Shown: positions 10,118 through 19,407 of the stretch, piece after piece | How positions within the stretch are numbered: the first letter of the stretch is position 1 | How the letters are laid out: each line of letters opens with the position of its first letter | Notes under the pieces: generated by a model | Told to the model about the DNA's origin: nothing | Databases searched by the model: none | The model's input: only the letters and a program-made list of their open reading frames with translations | DNA from: Paenibacillus xylanexedens | Lineage (GTDB): Bacteria > Bacillota > Bacilli > Paenibacillales > Paenibacillaceae | Direction: 5' to 3' | DNA: 64,000 nucleotides | NCBI RefSeq assembly: GCF_007680605.1 | Contig: NZ_VEIO01000001.1 | Coordinates: 3,263,254-3,327,253 of the forward strand | Translations under genes and position numbers: made by a program

Positions 10118-10154
10118 AAAAAAAAGACCCCCATATACCGATATACGGAGGTCT
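10118..10154 (-). terminator. Intrinsic terminator ending the alaS-trhP2 unit
   Basis: On the minus strand AGACCTCCGTATA pairs with TATATGGGGGTCT (two G-T wobbles) and is followed by eight T residues. It lies 70 bases beyond the trhP2 stop. Confidence 0.9.
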
Positions 10155-10223
10155 ATTTCTGTACTTTATAACACAAATTTGTGATTTGTTAACATTATTT
10201 TGTTACAAAATAGGAATATAAGC

Positions 10224-11552
10224 CTACTTCTTTTTCCGCATCATGTCAAAATAAGAAACTGGCTGATCTACTTTCATTTTCACCAGTTGCAACGGATGTC
10301 TGGCAGCATCGAGAACATTGCCTTGTTCATCCTGAATTTCTCCTACCACTTGTTTGAAAAAAGTACCATTGGGACCGAAGAACTCGATTTCATTTCCCGG
10401 CTTAAAGTGATTCCGTTGCTGAATGGTCGCCATGCCTGTTTCTTCATCATAACCCATAACCAGACCAGCAAAGTCGTAAGGCACTGCTTTCTCTTCCGGC
10501 TCATAGATATGATCTTCATGATCAGGGGTGTCGTAGAAGAAACCGGTATTCAGCGGACGATTCGCCGCTTTATTCATTTCTTCCACCCACTCCGGTTTCA
10601 ACACATAATTTTCTGGATCAGCCATGTAAGCATCAATGGCCTGACGATATACGTTAACAACAGTCGCAACGTAGTGAATCGACTTCATTCGTCCTTCAAT
10701 TTTGAAGCTGTCCACACCCACATCAATCAATTCCGGGATATGACCAATCATGCACAAATCTTTCGAACCCATGGAGAAGGAATTATCCTGTTCCTGAAAA
10801 AGCGGCAACTGATTATCTCCCAGTTTAAACGGTGCAGGAGCCTTCATCTGCATTTCCTCTTCGCTTACCCAGACCGTATCTTCTCTCGCATCCTCGAACA
10901 GATCATACTTCCAGCGGCAAGACTGACAGCAGCCTCCACGGTTAGAGTCACGGTCTGTAAAGTGATTGGACAATACACAACGGCCCGAATAGGAAGAACA
11001 CATCGCTCCGTGAATGAAGGCCTCAATCTCGATATCGACATTTGCCTTGATCTCTTCAATCTCTTCAAAGCTTGTCTCACGGCCAAGCACAACCCGCGGC
11101 AGTCCTTCGTCCTTCCAGAACTTCACGGCTTGCCAGTTCAAAGTGGACTGTTGTGTGCTAAGATGCACTTCCAAGCCCGGTACTGCACGCAAAGCCACTT
11201 CAATGATGGCCGGATCGGCAACAATAACCGCGGAGATGCCTGCATCATACAGGTTCTGCAAGTATGCTTCAATGCCTGCCACATCTTCGTTATGGGCATA
11301 GATATTCGTTGCTACGAATACTTTAGCTCCATATTTTTTCGCGAATTCCACACCTTCACGCATTTCTTCAAAACTGAAGTTATCCGCGTTCGAACGTAGC
11401 CCATAAGCCTGTCCGCCGATATATACGGCGTCAGCCCCATAGTGAATCGCAAATTTTAATTTTTCCAGATTTCCCGCCGGAGCCAAGAGCTCCGGTTTAT
11501 CCAGACGGTTACGTTTACCGGAAAACTTCCGCTTGACCGCCACTGTTTCCAT
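10224..11552 (-). CDS. trhP2: U32 family tRNA uridine hydroxylase component TrhP2 (YrrO)
   Basis: A 442-residue peptidase-U32 family protein. The LLAPAGNLEKLKFAIHYGADAVYIGG start and the cysteine-bearing GGCCQSCRWKY and MCSSYSGRC segments are family signatures. The cysteines are thought to hold an iron-sulfur cluster. In B. subtilis, YrrN and YrrO (TrhP1/TrhP2) are required for prephenate-dependent formation of 5-hydroxyuridine at tRNA position 34. Despite the family name they are not established proteases. The ATG six bases after GAGGTG is preferred over the GTG three codons upstream. It follows trhP1 by 17 bases and is the last gene before the terminator. The methyltransferase gene trmR (yrrM), adjacent in B. 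subtilis, is missing. Confidence 0.9.
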   Translation of the reverse strand: METVAVKRKFSGKRNRLDKPELLAPAGNLEKLKFAIHYGADAVYIGGQAYGLRSNADNFSFEEMREGVEFAKKYGAKVFVATNIYAHNEDVAGIEAYLQNLYDAGISAVIVADPAIIEVALRAVPGLEVHLSTQQSTLNWQAVKFWKDEGLPRVVLGRETSFEEIEEIKANVDIEIEAFIHGAMCSSYSGRCVLSNHFTDRDSNRGGCCQSCRWKYDLFEDAREDTVWVSEEEMQMKAPAPFKLGDNQLPLFQEQDNSFSMGSKDLCMIGHIPELIDVGVDSFKIEGRMKSIHYVATVVNVYRQAIDAYMADPENYVLKPEWVEEMNKAANRPLNTGFFYDTPDHEDHIYEPEEKAVPYDFAGLVMGYDEETGMATIQQRNHFKPGNEIEFFGPNGTFFKQVVGEIQDEQGNVLDAARHPLQLVKMKVDQPVSYFDMMRKKK

Positions 11553-11569
11553 CTTGTTCACCTCGTCTA

Positions 11570-12499
11570 TTAATACACTTGTTCTTTATAGAAAAATCCA
11601 AATGACAATTCCCGCTCAGGGTCCTGCAGCTCGCGAACCTCACGTAACCATTCTTCGTCGTATGCATACGCCTCCGCGTCTGCTTCATACAGATCTATCG
11701 CCTTACGATAAGCACGAACAACTGCTTCGTTGTAAGCAAGAGACTTCAGTATCCCCTCTACCTTGAAGCTGTGCACACCTGCTTCCATCATCAGATGAAG
11801 ATCTTCCAGAATGCAGATGTCCTCTGAACTCATAATATGCGTTCCATTGATGTCCTCATAAATCGGAAACTTCTCATCCCGTCGCTCGGCTTCAATCAGG
11901 AACAATCCGCGTTCCTTACCGAGATGCCCCTCCACTGGACGTCCTTGATGAGCCATGTAACTCTGAACCAGGCTTCGCTTGGAGTGATAAATATTAGTCA
12001 TGCCATGAACCTGCACCTGTGCCTCCACTTTTAAAAATGGAACCATCTCCGTGATTTCGTCCATGTTCAACTCACGGGCAAGGACAACGCGGCTGGCCCC
12101 CTTGGTTCCCCAGTAGTTGGCCGTTGCATAGTTTGTCGACGTCATCTCTGCGTTCCAATGCAAATGAATATGCGGTGCATGTTCCTTAATCGCAGCCAGT
12201 ACAGATGGATCATTGAACTCGACCGCATGCACGCCAATTCGGCCCAACGCTTGCACATAGTCAGGCAATTCTTTCAATAATTCATTCGACATCAGGTTGT
12301 TCATAGAAACAATAATCCGAGCCTCGTGTTTGGTAGCCATGGCCACCACTTCTGCAGTCTCTTCCAGGCTAAAACTGCCTGGCAGACGCATGCCAAAGCG
12401 ATCATCTCCAATTAACAAAGCGTCCGCTCCGGCTTGAAGCAACGCTTCTGCTTCTGTTACATTTGCTACTGTCACGAGCAGTTCATGTTTTGTACTCAT
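11570..12499 (-). CDS. trhP1: U32 family tRNA uridine hydroxylase component TrhP1 (YrrN)
   Basis: A 309-residue U32 family protein, shorter than TrhP2. It starts TKHELLVTVANVTEAEALLQAGADALLIGD and lacks the C-terminal beta domain. It keeps the TIM-barrel-like core with HLHWNAEMTSTNYATANYWG and IYEDINGTHIMSS. It pairs with TrhP2 for 5-hydroxyuridine formation in tRNA, a role known from B. subtilis and inferred here by synteny and sequence. GGAGGGGATTAG precedes the ATG. It lies 14 bases after mltG, so the two are co-transcribed; in B. subtilis yrrM sits in this gap. Confidence 0.88.
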   Translation of the reverse strand: MSTKHELLVTVANVTEAEALLQAGADALLIGDDRFGMRLPGSFSLEETAEVVAMATKHEARIIVSMNNLMSNELLKELPDYVQALGRIGVHAVEFNDPSVLAAIKEHAPHIHLHWNAEMTSTNYATANYWGTKGASRVVLARELNMDEITEMVPFLKVEAQVQVHGMTNIYHSKRSLVQSYMAHQGRPVEGHLGKERGLFLIEAERRDEKFPIYEDINGTHIMSSEDICILEDLHLMMEAGVHSFKVEGILKSLAYNEAVVRAYRKAIDLYEADAEAYAYDEEWLREVRELQDPERELSFGFFYKEQVY

Positions 12500-12513
12500 C
12501 TAATCCCCTCCGC

Positions 12514-13554
12514 TTATTGCGCAGCCTTACTTTTGGCTATATTTCGCTGATGTTCCTTGTATGTCTTGGCAAACAGATGCCCTGAAGTTCCATCCTTTTT
12601 CGTCACATAAAACAGATACTCCGAAGCTTCCGGATTCAACGCTGCCTTAATCGACGAAAGACTCGGACTAGCAATCGGGCCTGGTGGCAAACCTTTGTTC
12701 AAATACGTATTGTACGGGCTTTGTACCTTTAAATCCTTGAACAATAGCCTTGCCTTCGGTTTATCAAGCAAATACTGTACCGTTGCATCAATCTCCAGCT
12801 TCATATCGTCTTTGATCCGATTATAGATTACACCCGCTACCAATGCACGTTCCTGATCTACGACAACTTCCCGTTCCACCAGCGATGCAATCGTCAGAAG
12901 TTCATGCAACGAAAGTTTCTTTTCATCAAGCTTCGCTTGCAAATCTGGAATAGAATTCACTTTCGTCTGAAACTCTTCCAGCATTCGCTGCATCACATCA
13001 TGAGTACTGCTGCCTTTTTTCATTTCGTAGGTTTCCGGGAAGAGATAACCTTCCAGCACATATCTCAATTCTTCATCCACCGGGATACTTTTGATGATAT
13101 CCACATTGAAGGCTGAAGGATCATTCGCCAGCTTAAGGAACTCCTTCTTATCCACAATGTCCTCAGCCGAAAGCTTGTCCGCCATCTGCAATACGGTGTA
13201 GCCTTCCGGGATCGTAAACTTCACCATCTCCTCAGGGACAACCTCGCCGCTGCTCAGTTTGTGAATGATCTCATCGTACGTTACACCCGGATTCATGGCA
13301 TATTTTCCCGCCATAAAATTACTGCCCAGTTTCTTCCACTTTAGATAACCTTTGAAGACCAGACTGTTTCGAATAAGTCCTTCCTGCTGCAACTGATCCG
13401 CAATTGCGGATATGCCCGAACCGCTCTTGATTTCAAATACAACTGGTTCGGAAGAAGCTTCCACTGGACGCATCATGTTCCATACATAACCGCCAGCTCC
13501 TCCTGCCAGAATGAGCAGTACGAGTAGCAAGATGCCTATGACTTTGCCTTTCAA
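12514..13554 (-). CDS. mltG: Endolytic murein transglycosylase MltG (YrrL)
   Basis: About 346 residues: a single N-terminal membrane helix (VIGILLLVLLILAGGAGGYVW), a LysM-like region, then the YceG/MltG domain. The catalytic region LLTIASLVEREVVVDQERALVAGV carries the conserved Glu in SLVE, and the family tail SPYNTY and GLPPGPIASP is present. MltG cuts nascent glycan strands in the periplasmic space and sets their length. The frame extends upstream to a TTG at 13578, but that region contains the AAAGGAG itself, so the TTG at 13554 (Met-Lys-Gly-Lys) is chosen; spacing is 11 bases. An intrinsic terminator lies directly upstream at 13581-13603, which may limit its expression from the alaS promoter. 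Confidence 0.92.
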   Translation of the reverse strand: MKGKVIGILLLVLLILAGGAGGYVWNMMRPVEASSEPVVFEIKSGSGISAIADQLQQEGLIRNSLVFKGYLKWKKLGSNFMAGKYAMNPGVTYDEIIHKLSSGEVVPEEMVKFTIPEGYTVLQMADKLSAEDIVDKKEFLKLANDPSAFNVDIIKSIPVDEELRYVLEGYLFPETYEMKKGSSTHDVMQRMLEEFQTKVNSIPDLQAKLDEKKLSLHELLTIASLVEREVVVDQERALVAGVIYNRIKDDMKLEIDATVQYLLDKPKARLLFKDLKVQSPYNTYLNKGLPPGPIASPSLSSIKAALNPEASEYLFYVTKKDGTSGHLFAKTYKEHQRNIAKSKAAQ

Positions 13555-13580
13555 CAGAGATACAACTCCTTTACACAACC

Positions 13581-13603
13581 AAAAAGAGCGGACTTCTCCG
13601 CCC
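13581..13603 (-). terminator. Intercistronic intrinsic terminator ahead of mltG
   Basis: On the minus strand GGGCGGA-GAAG-TCCGCTC makes a seven-base-pair stem with a tetraloop and is followed by five T. The mltG Shine-Dalgarno lies ten bases further on. Confidence 0.7.
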
Positions 13604-13629
13604 TTCCGGTTTTTTCAATTTGAAGCTGG

Positions 13630-13944
13630 TTAATCCTCGTCAATCGGGAGTGTACATTCATCATAAAGCTCTGAAATACTCTCCCACTCATCGTCATCAT
13701 CAATCGTAACTAACTCCGGCATGATCTGGTCTTCGCTACCAGGTACAACCCTTAGCAGTTCAACCTCGTCATACGGACGCAATGAACTGCGGAGCACCGC
13801 GTACTGCTGCCCATGTACCTCAAATTCAGCGAGCAGTTCATACGGATGTGATTTACCGTTCTCTTCCTCGAGCTCCACATGAGCACCGAATGCCAGACGC
13901 AGCGAATCTGTCCATTTCAGGTCCTTGCGATTATATTCCGTCAT
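13630..13944 (-). CDS. DUF1292 domain protein, second copy
   Basis: A 104-residue acidic protein with a DUF1292 core (HVELEEENGKSHPYELLAEF, then QYAVLRSSLRPYDEVELLRV) and the acidic end typical of YrzB relatives. Its ATG follows the stop codon of the upstream DUF1292 gene without a gap, so the two are translationally linked. Sequence identity between the two is low outside the core, pointing to an old duplication. Function is unknown; the DUF1292 family always travels with ruvX and yrzL in Firmicutes, which hints at a housekeeping role. Confidence 0.82.
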   Translation of the reverse strand: MTEYNRKDLKWTDSLRLAFGAHVELEEENGKSHPYELLAEFEVHGQQYAVLRSSLRPYDEVELLRVVPGSEDQIMPELVTIDDDDEWESISELYDECTLPIDED

Positions 13945-14244
13945 TTAGTTCGCTTCCTCTTCATCTTCAGCAAGAAATGTATTAAAGGTCTCCTCGACGA
14001 TGTCCCACTCGGCATCATCTTGGATCACAAAAAGTTTGATATCATCGCCATCTTCTTCATAACGGAATGCATACACATCCGTCTCGCCATCTTCAGGTTC
14101 AACCGGAGCAACCATCATATACTTGGCCTCCGAACCGTCCACTTCGAATTTCATGATGACTTCGAATTCCTCTTCGTTACCCTCATCATCTGCAATGTAA
14201 ATGATCTCAGCTTCTTCTTCCATACCCAGTTGATCTTCAGCCAT
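13945..14244 (-). CDS. yrzB: DUF1292 domain protein YrzB (UPF0473)
   Basis: A 99-residue, strongly acidic protein. The order of segments (EAEIIYIADDEGNEEEFEVI, a middle GSEAKYMMVAPVE and a C-terminal FVIQDDAEWDIVEETFN) matches YrzB of B. subtilis, and it keeps the same position after ruvX. No catalytic motif is visible, and function in any species is not settled. GAGGGGGA precedes the ATG. The gap to ruvX is 12 bases. Confidence 0.9.
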   Translation of the reverse strand: MAEDQLGMEEEAEIIYIADDEGNEEEFEVIMKFEVDGSEAKYMMVAPVEPEDGETDVYAFRYEEDGDDIKLFVIQDDAEWDIVEETFNTFLAEDEEEAN

Positions 14245-14256
14245 TGTTGATCCCCC

Positions 14257-14673
14257 TCACCTTGTACTATTGGCATCCAAATAATTTTGCAAAATCAGGC
14301 TAGCGGCCATTTTGTCCACGACCTGTTTGCGTTTTTTGCGACTGACATCCGCTTCGATCAGCGTACGTTCTGCTGCCATCGTTGTCAGCCGTTCATCCCA
14401 AAGGTGAACAGGTAAATTCAGTTCGCCCCGCAGGCGTTCAGCAAACGCAATGCATAGTTCACCACGTGGTCCTACGGTGCCGTTCATGTTTTTGGGGAGC
14501 CCCACCACAATTTCGCTGATCTCATGCTCACGCACTAATTCAGCAATTCGTGTGAACTCGCCTTCATCCCGGCGGCGTTCAAGCACTTCCAATCCCTGGG
14601 CAGTCCAACCGAAGGCGTCACTGACAGCAACTCCGATTCTGCGGTCCCCATAGTCCAAACCTAATTTTTTCAT
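14257..14673 (-). CDS. ruvX: RuvX/YqgF family RNase H-fold protein
   Basis: A 138-residue protein starting MKKLGLDYGDRRIGVAVSD, the first RNase H-fold strand with its catalytic Asp. It continues with IVVGLPKNMNGTVG and WDERLTTMAAE, the other YqgF signatures. Members act in 16S rRNA 5'-end maturation in E. coli and were proposed as Holliday junction resolvases. Two ATG codons are adjacent; the second (14673) is six bases from GGGAG and fits other family starts. It sits between yrzL and yrzB as in B. subtilis (yrrK). Confidence 0.92.
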   Translation of the reverse strand: MKKLGLDYGDRRIGVAVSDAFGWTAQGLEVLERRRDEGEFTRIAELVREHEISEIVVGLPKNMNGTVGPRGELCIAFAERLRGELNLPVHLWDERLTTMAAERTLIEADVSRKKRKQVVDKMAASLILQNYLDANSTR

Positions 14674-14754
14674 CATGCTCTCCCATCCTGAGTCTGTTCA
14701 GAACGATATACAATCGTCAGCTTAGACTTCAGTCTGTCTTCTGTCGGTTCATTA

Positions 14755-14786
14755 TCCGTTTGCCTGCACGGCTGCAGACAAACGGA
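14755..14786 (-). other. Intercistronic hairpin between yrzL and ruvX
   Basis: TCCGTTTG pairs with CAAACGGA, and inside that CTGCA pairs with TGCAG around a CGGC loop. No T-run follows on the minus strand, so this is unlikely to be a terminator. A role in mRNA processing or stability is a guess. Confidence 0.5.
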
Positions 14787-14797
14787 AGTGGCGTATA

Positions 14798-15058
14798 TTA
14801 CCGGTGATTGGCCAGATAAGATCGAACAAGCTCTTCAATCAGCTCGTCGCGCTCCTTTTTCCGGACCAGACTGCGTGCGTTGTTGTGACGCGGAATATAC
14901 GCGGGGTCGCCGGATATCAGATATCCAACGATCTGGTTAATGGGATTATACTCTTTATCGACCAGCGCGTCATATACCGTGAGAAGAATCTCTTGCGAAG
15001 ATGCCTCCTGTTCGTCACCTTTCACATTAAATTTAACCGTCTTATCCATGGAGTCCAT
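14798..15058 (-). CDS. yrzL: IreB/YrzL family regulatory phosphoprotein (UPF0297)
   Basis: An 86-residue protein with the core [19 protein letters not shown], followed by [31 protein letters not shown], diagnostic of the IreB family. In Enterococcus IreB is phosphorylated by the PASTA kinase IreK and tunes cephalosporin resistance; in Bacilli the role is less clear. The open frame extends to 15145, but the family N-terminus and a GAGGTG eight bases upstream fix the ATG at 15058. It lies between alaS and ruvX as in B. subtilis. Confidence 0.92.
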   Translation of the reverse strand: MDSMDKTVKFNVKGDEQEASSQEILLTVYDALVDKEYNPINQIVGYLISGDPAYIPRHNNARSLVRKKERDELIEELVRSYLANHR

Positions 15059-15187
15059 TGATGACACCTCGCTCCTGCATGAACATGGGGACCATGTCCT
15101 GCCGAATTGATTTCTGTTTATATAATAACATATTCTGACTGCCACAAGTACACAAAGGATAAGGCAATTGTGTTTTTTGCTTGTCCT

Positions 15188-17809
15188 TTACTGGCTGACG
15201 ATGGAAATCGCCAGTTTCAATGCTTCATCCAGCTTACTTGCGTCCTTGCCTCCGGCCTGAGCCATATCCGGACGTCCGCCGCCGCCGCCGCCGCATACTG
15301 CAGCAACTTCCTTCACAATCTTACCGGCATGCAGACCTTGTTTCACCTGCTCGGCAGGTACTGCAACTACAAAATTCACTTTGCCATCCGCCGGCGCACC
15401 GAGTACGAGAACGGCATCTGGCAGTTTTACTTTCAGCTCATCCGCAACGGTACGAAGTGCATCCATATTCGGTGCATCTACACGAGCGGCCAGCAATTGG
15501 GTATTACCTGCTTGTACCACTTGATCCGTCAACTGACCTGCTTCCATCGCACTGAGTTTACTTTGCAGCGATTCAGTCTCTCTCGCAGCTTCTTTCAGTT
15601 GCTGATTCAGACCTTCGATACGCTTCGGAACATCTGTTACATTCGCTTTAAGAAGGTTTGCGGACTGTTTGAGCAGTTCCAACTGGCTTTCCACATACAA
15701 ATATGCACCGCGGCCTGTCACAGCTTCAATCCGGCGCACACCGGAGCCGATTCCACTTTCGCTGACCAGTTTGAAAATTCCAATCTCTGAAGTATTATTT
15801 ACGTGACAGCCGCCACAAAGTTCCAAACTGTAATCTCCAATTTGCACGACGCGCACAATATCTCCATATTTTTCGCCGAAAAGAGCCATAGCTCCCATTT
15901 CCTTCGCTTCATCGATGCCTTTGAGCTCAATGTTTACGTTCAGACGATTCCAGATCTGCTCATTCACTTGACGTTCAATTTCAGTCAACTCTTCCGGAGT
16001 AATACTGCCGAAGTGAGAGAAGTCAAAACGTAGACGCTGTGGTTCCACAAGGGAACCAGCCTGATTGACATGCGTACCGAGCACATCTTTCAATGCTTTG
16101 TGGAGCAAGTGTGTTGCCGTATGGTTTTTAATGATATCGCCGCGTTTGGTTGCGTCCACTTCTGCTTGAATGACATCGCCCACACGAAGCTCACCGGACT
16201 TAATCGTCACCACATGCACGTGCTGTCCTTGCGGAGCCTTGAACAGACCTTGAACAGTTGCTACAGCACTTGCACTACGAAGCACGCCTTGGTCACTGAC
16301 TTGACCGCCACTTTCTGCATAAAATGGCGTTTGATCCAGAATAACCTGAGCAGTCTGTCCTTCTCCTACAGAGTCTGCAAGAGCATCTCCGGTAACAATG
16401 GCTACCACTTTTGCTTCCGTCAAAAGGTCAGTATATCCAACAAACTCGCTTTTAACCTCCAGGTCAGCCAGCGGTCCACCTTGAATCTTCATGCTTTCGT
16501 TCTCTTGACGCCCTGCACGCGCACGATCACGTTGCTCTTGCATGGATGCATCGAAGCCATCACGATCTACGGTCAGACCATGTTCCGACGCATAATCCTC
16601 AGTCAGGTCAAACGGGAATCCGTACGTATCGTATAGTTTGAATGCTTCTGGTCCGCTAATCACTGTACGTCCTTCGGATTTGGCTGCAGCACTGATATCT
16701 GCCAGAATGGAAAGTCCGTCTGACAACGTTTCGTGGAAACGTTCTTCCTCGGTTTTGATCACTTTGGCAATAAATTCTTGCTTCTCTACCACTTCAGGAT
16801 AGTACATGCCCATCACTTCACCAACAGTCGTTGTCAGCTCATACAGGAACGGACGATCCAGGCCCAATACTTTACCGTAACGAACGGCACGGCGCAACAA
16901 ACGGCGAATGACATATCCGCGGCCTTCATTGCTTGGCAGTACGCCATCACCTACAGCAAATGCCACGGTACGGATATGATCGGCAATGACTTTGAGCGCA
17001 ACATCAATCTCAACGCTATCATTATATTTAACGCCTGCCAGTGCAGCCGTTTTCTGAATCATCGGTTGGAACAGATCGGTGTCAAAGTTGGAATCTACAT
17101 TTTGCAGAATGGATGCAAAACGCTCCAGCCCTGCACCTGTATCAATGTTTTTGTTCGGAAGAGGTGTGTAGCTGCCGTCTTTGTTATGGTTGAATTGCGA
17201 GAATACAAGGTTCCACACTTCCAGATAACGCTCGTTCTCTCCACCTGGATACATTTCAGGATCGTTCATATCGTTACCGTAAGCTTCCCCACGGTCATAG
17301 AAGATTTCAGTACAAGGTCCACATGGGCCTTCGCCGATATCCCAGAAGTTTTCGTCTAACTTGATGATGCGTTCAGCCGGCAGTCCGATTTTTTCATTCC
17401 ACAGCTTGAAGGCTTCTTCATCTTCCGGGTATACGGTAACGGACAGGCGATCCGGATCAAATCCGATCCACTCTTTGCTCGTTAGGAATTCCCAAGCCCA
17501 AGTCACCGTTTCTTCCTTGAAGTAATCACCGATGGAGAAGTTACCAAGCATTTCAAAGAACGTATGGTGACGGCGCGTTTTGCCGACATTCTCGATATCG
17601 TTGGTACGGATACATTTTTGCGAGTTTGCCAGACGTGGGTTCTCCGGCTTCTCCCGTCCGTCAAAGTATGGTTTCAGCGGTGCCATACCTGCGTTAATCC
17701 ACAGCAGGGAAGGATCATTGTGTGGTACAAGCGACGCGCTTGGTTCAATTTTGTGGCCTTTACTTGCAAAAAACTGGATCCATTTGGATCGGATTTCACT
17801 AGCTTTCAT
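15188..17809 (-). CDS. alaS: Alanyl-tRNA synthetase
   Basis: An 873-residue AlaRS. Class II catalytic core at the N-terminus ([19 protein letters not shown], then [13 protein letters not shown]), tRNA recognition region, editing domain with [11 protein letters not shown] and the CGGCHV zinc/editing motif, and a C-terminal DHHA1/C-Ala part with a coiled coil. It charges tRNA-Ala and clears misacylated Ser/Gly. Most of the residues upstream in the open frame are leader RNA, so the start is placed at the conserved MKASEIR (17809), near the B. subtilis length of 878. It is the first gene of the minus-strand unit controlled by the T-box upstream. Confidence 0.97.
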   Translation of the reverse strand: MKASEIRSKWIQFFASKGHKIEPSASLVPHNDPSLLWINAGMAPLKPYFDGREKPENPRLANSQKCIRTNDIENVGKTRRHHTFFEMLGNFSIGDYFKEETVTWAWEFLTSKEWIGFDPDRLSVTVYPEDEEAFKLWNEKIGLPAERIIKLDENFWDIGEGPCGPCTEIFYDRGEAYGNDMNDPEMYPGGENERYLEVWNLVFSQFNHNKDGSYTPLPNKNIDTGAGLERFASILQNVDSNFDTDLFQPMIQKTAALAGVKYNDSVEIDVALKVIADHIRTVAFAVGDGVLPSNEGRGYVIRRLLRRAVRYGKVLGLDRPFLYELTTTVGEVMGMYYPEVVEKQEFIAKVIKTEEERFHETLSDGLSILADISAAAKSEGRTVISGPEAFKLYDTYGFPFDLTEDYASEHGLTVDRDGFDASMQEQRDRARAGRQENESMKIQGGPLADLEVKSEFVGYTDLLTEAKVVAIVTGDALADSVGEGQTAQVILDQTPFYAESGGQVSDQGVLRSASAVATVQGLFKAPQGQHVHVVTIKSGELRVGDVIQAEVDATKRGDIIKNHTATHLLHKALKDVLGTHVNQAGSLVEPQRLRFDFSHFGSITPEELTEIERQVNEQIWNRLNVNIELKGIDEAKEMGAMALFGEKYGDIVRVVQIGDYSLELCGGCHVNNTSEIGIFKLVSESGIGSGVRRIEAVTGRGAYLYVESQLELLKQSANLLKANVTDVPKRIEGLNQQLKEAARETESLQSKLSAMEAGQLTDQVVQAGNTQLLAARVDAPNMDALRTVADELKVKLPDAVLVLGAPADGKVNFVVAVPAEQVKQGLHAGKIVKEVAAVCGGGGGGRPDMAQAGGKDASKLDEALKLAISIVSQ

Positions 17810-17914
17810 ACTGGTTGCCCCCATCAGATTATAAGTTCCGCAGCGAGATCGCCCCGGTTGGTTAACAGATTGTTTTGTACATTTTTTTGGTAACGCATCT
17901 GTAAAAATAAACAC

Positions 17915-18250
17915 AAAAAACGCCCCTGAATGATCAGGGACGATGTTATCGCGGTACCACCCTGGTTATTGTTCATCTCCCCTTATTGAAAGGGTTCAAC
18001 TCCCATCATTGAAAAGGGTTCAACTCCCGTCATTGGAAGGATAAACGAACAATCGCCTCGTTCATGCGAGTAACGGTCGCGCCCGGCAGGGTTGTCCTGC
18101 ACTCCGAAATCAGCTTTCTGCCGCTTCAACTTTCAAGACTCTCCCAGCCAACGAACTCAGCACGTGTCTGAATTCGAAGAAGTCTATTCTCTGAGGAAAG
18201 GAACCCTCGGCATACTTCATTTCATCATCGATTTTAATTTAGTAAACATA
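17915..18250 (-). promoter_or_regulatory. Alanine T-box leader of alaS
   Basis: The T-box sequence AGGGTGGTACCGCG lies at 17963-17950 (minus strand). A terminator stem follows (17921-17929 with 17934-17942) and six T residues. A GCU triplet at 18114-18112, in a purine-rich GAAAGCUGA context, is a candidate Ala specifier; I could not fold the leader to prove it. Uncharged tRNA-Ala should pair with specifier and T-box bulge and allow read-through into alaS. The part between stem I and the T-box holds a 23-24-base tandem repeat (17985-18031). Confidence 0.93.
17985..18031. repeat. Tandem repeat inside the alaS T-box leader
   Basis: Two adjacent copies, 17985-18007 and 18008-18031, differ by one extra A and one A/G change. 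A partial third start (ATTGGAAGG) follows. They lie upstream of the T-box antiterminator on the minus strand. Confidence 0.85.
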
Positions 18251-18257
18251 CACCCTC

Positions 18258-18286
18258 ATTATATCGATAGAGTTCCCCAGTGTCAA
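18258..18286 (-). promoter_or_regulatory. Sigma-A promoter of alaS
   Basis: Consensus TTGACA (18286-18281) and TATAAT (18263-18258) on the minus strand with a 17-base spacer. Transcription should begin near 18250, which fits the T-box leader length. Confidence 0.92.
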
Positions 18287-18339
18287 CGCGCCTTCTGAGG
18301 CGATTCCAGATAATTTCCTGTCTCACTCTGCCTATTTGA

Positions 18340-19407
18340 TTACTCGGTTCTCCGCTTGATGTAATAGGCGAAGAAGTGCTGCACGATGACCTTCAACACG
18401 GCAAAGACCGGTACTGCTAGAATAAGACCGACAATCCCCGCCAGCTCTCCCCCGACCAGAAGCGCAAATATAATCGAAAGAGGGTGCAAATGCAGCGTTC
18501 GTCCAACCACCTGCGGGGAAACCACATTGCTCTCCAGCACCTGGCAGAGTGTATTCACCGCGATGACCAGAAGTACCATTTTGAAAGAAACCGTTGAAGC
18601 CATCACCACTGCAGGTGCCGCCCCCAAAAAAGGCCCCAGATACGGCACAATGTTGAATACCGCCACAATACTTGCCAGAAGCAGAGCATAAGGCATATCG
18701 ATCACGATATATCCGATATATGCGAAGATACCCACGATCACACAGACGATAAATTGTCCCCGGATATAATTTCCAAGTGCGGTGTCGATCTCTTTCATCA
18801 CGGAAACAATGGCTTTACGGCGAGAACGAGGCAGATAAGCCACTACCGTGCGTTCAAATACATCAAAATCCTTTAACATATAGAAAATCAGAAACGGCAC
18901 GATGAATACGTTAAACAGCACATTGATCGTTGCTCCGATATTGTCCATCAGCACGGTGATCCCTTGCGTAAGCCGGTCTTCCATCTGAAAAAACCAGCTG
19001 TTCATGCCTGTGCGTATGCTTGGCGGCATTAATTTGTGATCCATACTGTTCATCAGACTTTGCGCCCGCATCGATAGTTCCGGCATATGTTCATTTAACT
19101 CTTCCAATTGTTCAATCAGGACAGGAATAACATTCATTAAGATGACTCCGATACAGGTCAGAAAAAAAGCATAGATTAACAAAACCGCAATGGAACGCGG
19201 AACTTTGCGCCCGCCAAGCATACTTACTATCGGGTTAAGTACATAAGATATGATCAGTGCAACGATGAATGGGGCCAGTACCGTTTTCAAAAATCCATAG
19301 ATATGTAATAATAACGGCCGTAACAGCCAGATAAAATATAAAATGATCAATCCGAGCAAGAGCCAGATCGCGTAACGAAACATTTTATTTTTGGTTAGTT
19401 GCTCCAT
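18340..19407 (-). CDS. yrrI: AI-2E family transporter YrrI
   Basis: A 355-residue polytopic membrane protein of the UPF0118 family. It has N-terminal helices, a long loop with LMPPSIRTGMNSWFFQMEDR, and the core FNIVPYLGPFLGAAPAV and ESNVVSPQVVGRTLHLHPL. Position directly upstream of alaS matches B. subtilis yrrI. The substrate is unknown; relatives include autoinducer-2 exporters and sodium/proton antiporters. AAAGGGGAG precedes the ATG. It is transcribed separately from alaS, whose strong promoter starts ~55 bases beyond this stop codon. Confidence 0.88.
   Translation of the reverse strand: MEQLTKNKMFRYAIWLLLGLIILYFIWLLRPLLLHIYGFLKTVLAPFIVALIISYVLNPIVSMLGGRKVPRSIAVLLIYAFFLTCIGVILMNVIPVLIEQLEELNEHMPELSMRAQSLMNSMDHKLMPPSIRTGMNSWFFQMEDRLTQGITVLMDNIGATINVLFNVFIVPFLIFYMLKDFDVFERTVVAYLPRSRRKAIVSVMKEIDTALGNYIRGQFIVCVIVGIFAYIGYIVIDMPYALLLASIVAVFNIVPYLGPFLGAAPAVVMASTVSFKMVLLVIAVNTLCQVLESNVVSPQVVGRTLHLHPLSIIFALLVGGELAGIVGLILAVPVFAVLKVIVQHFFAYYIKRRTE

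Noticed and set aside
10200..11399. 399-codon plus-strand open frame opposite trhP2
   Set aside because: Antisense shadow; the real gene on the other strand has U32 motifs, ribosome site and operon context.
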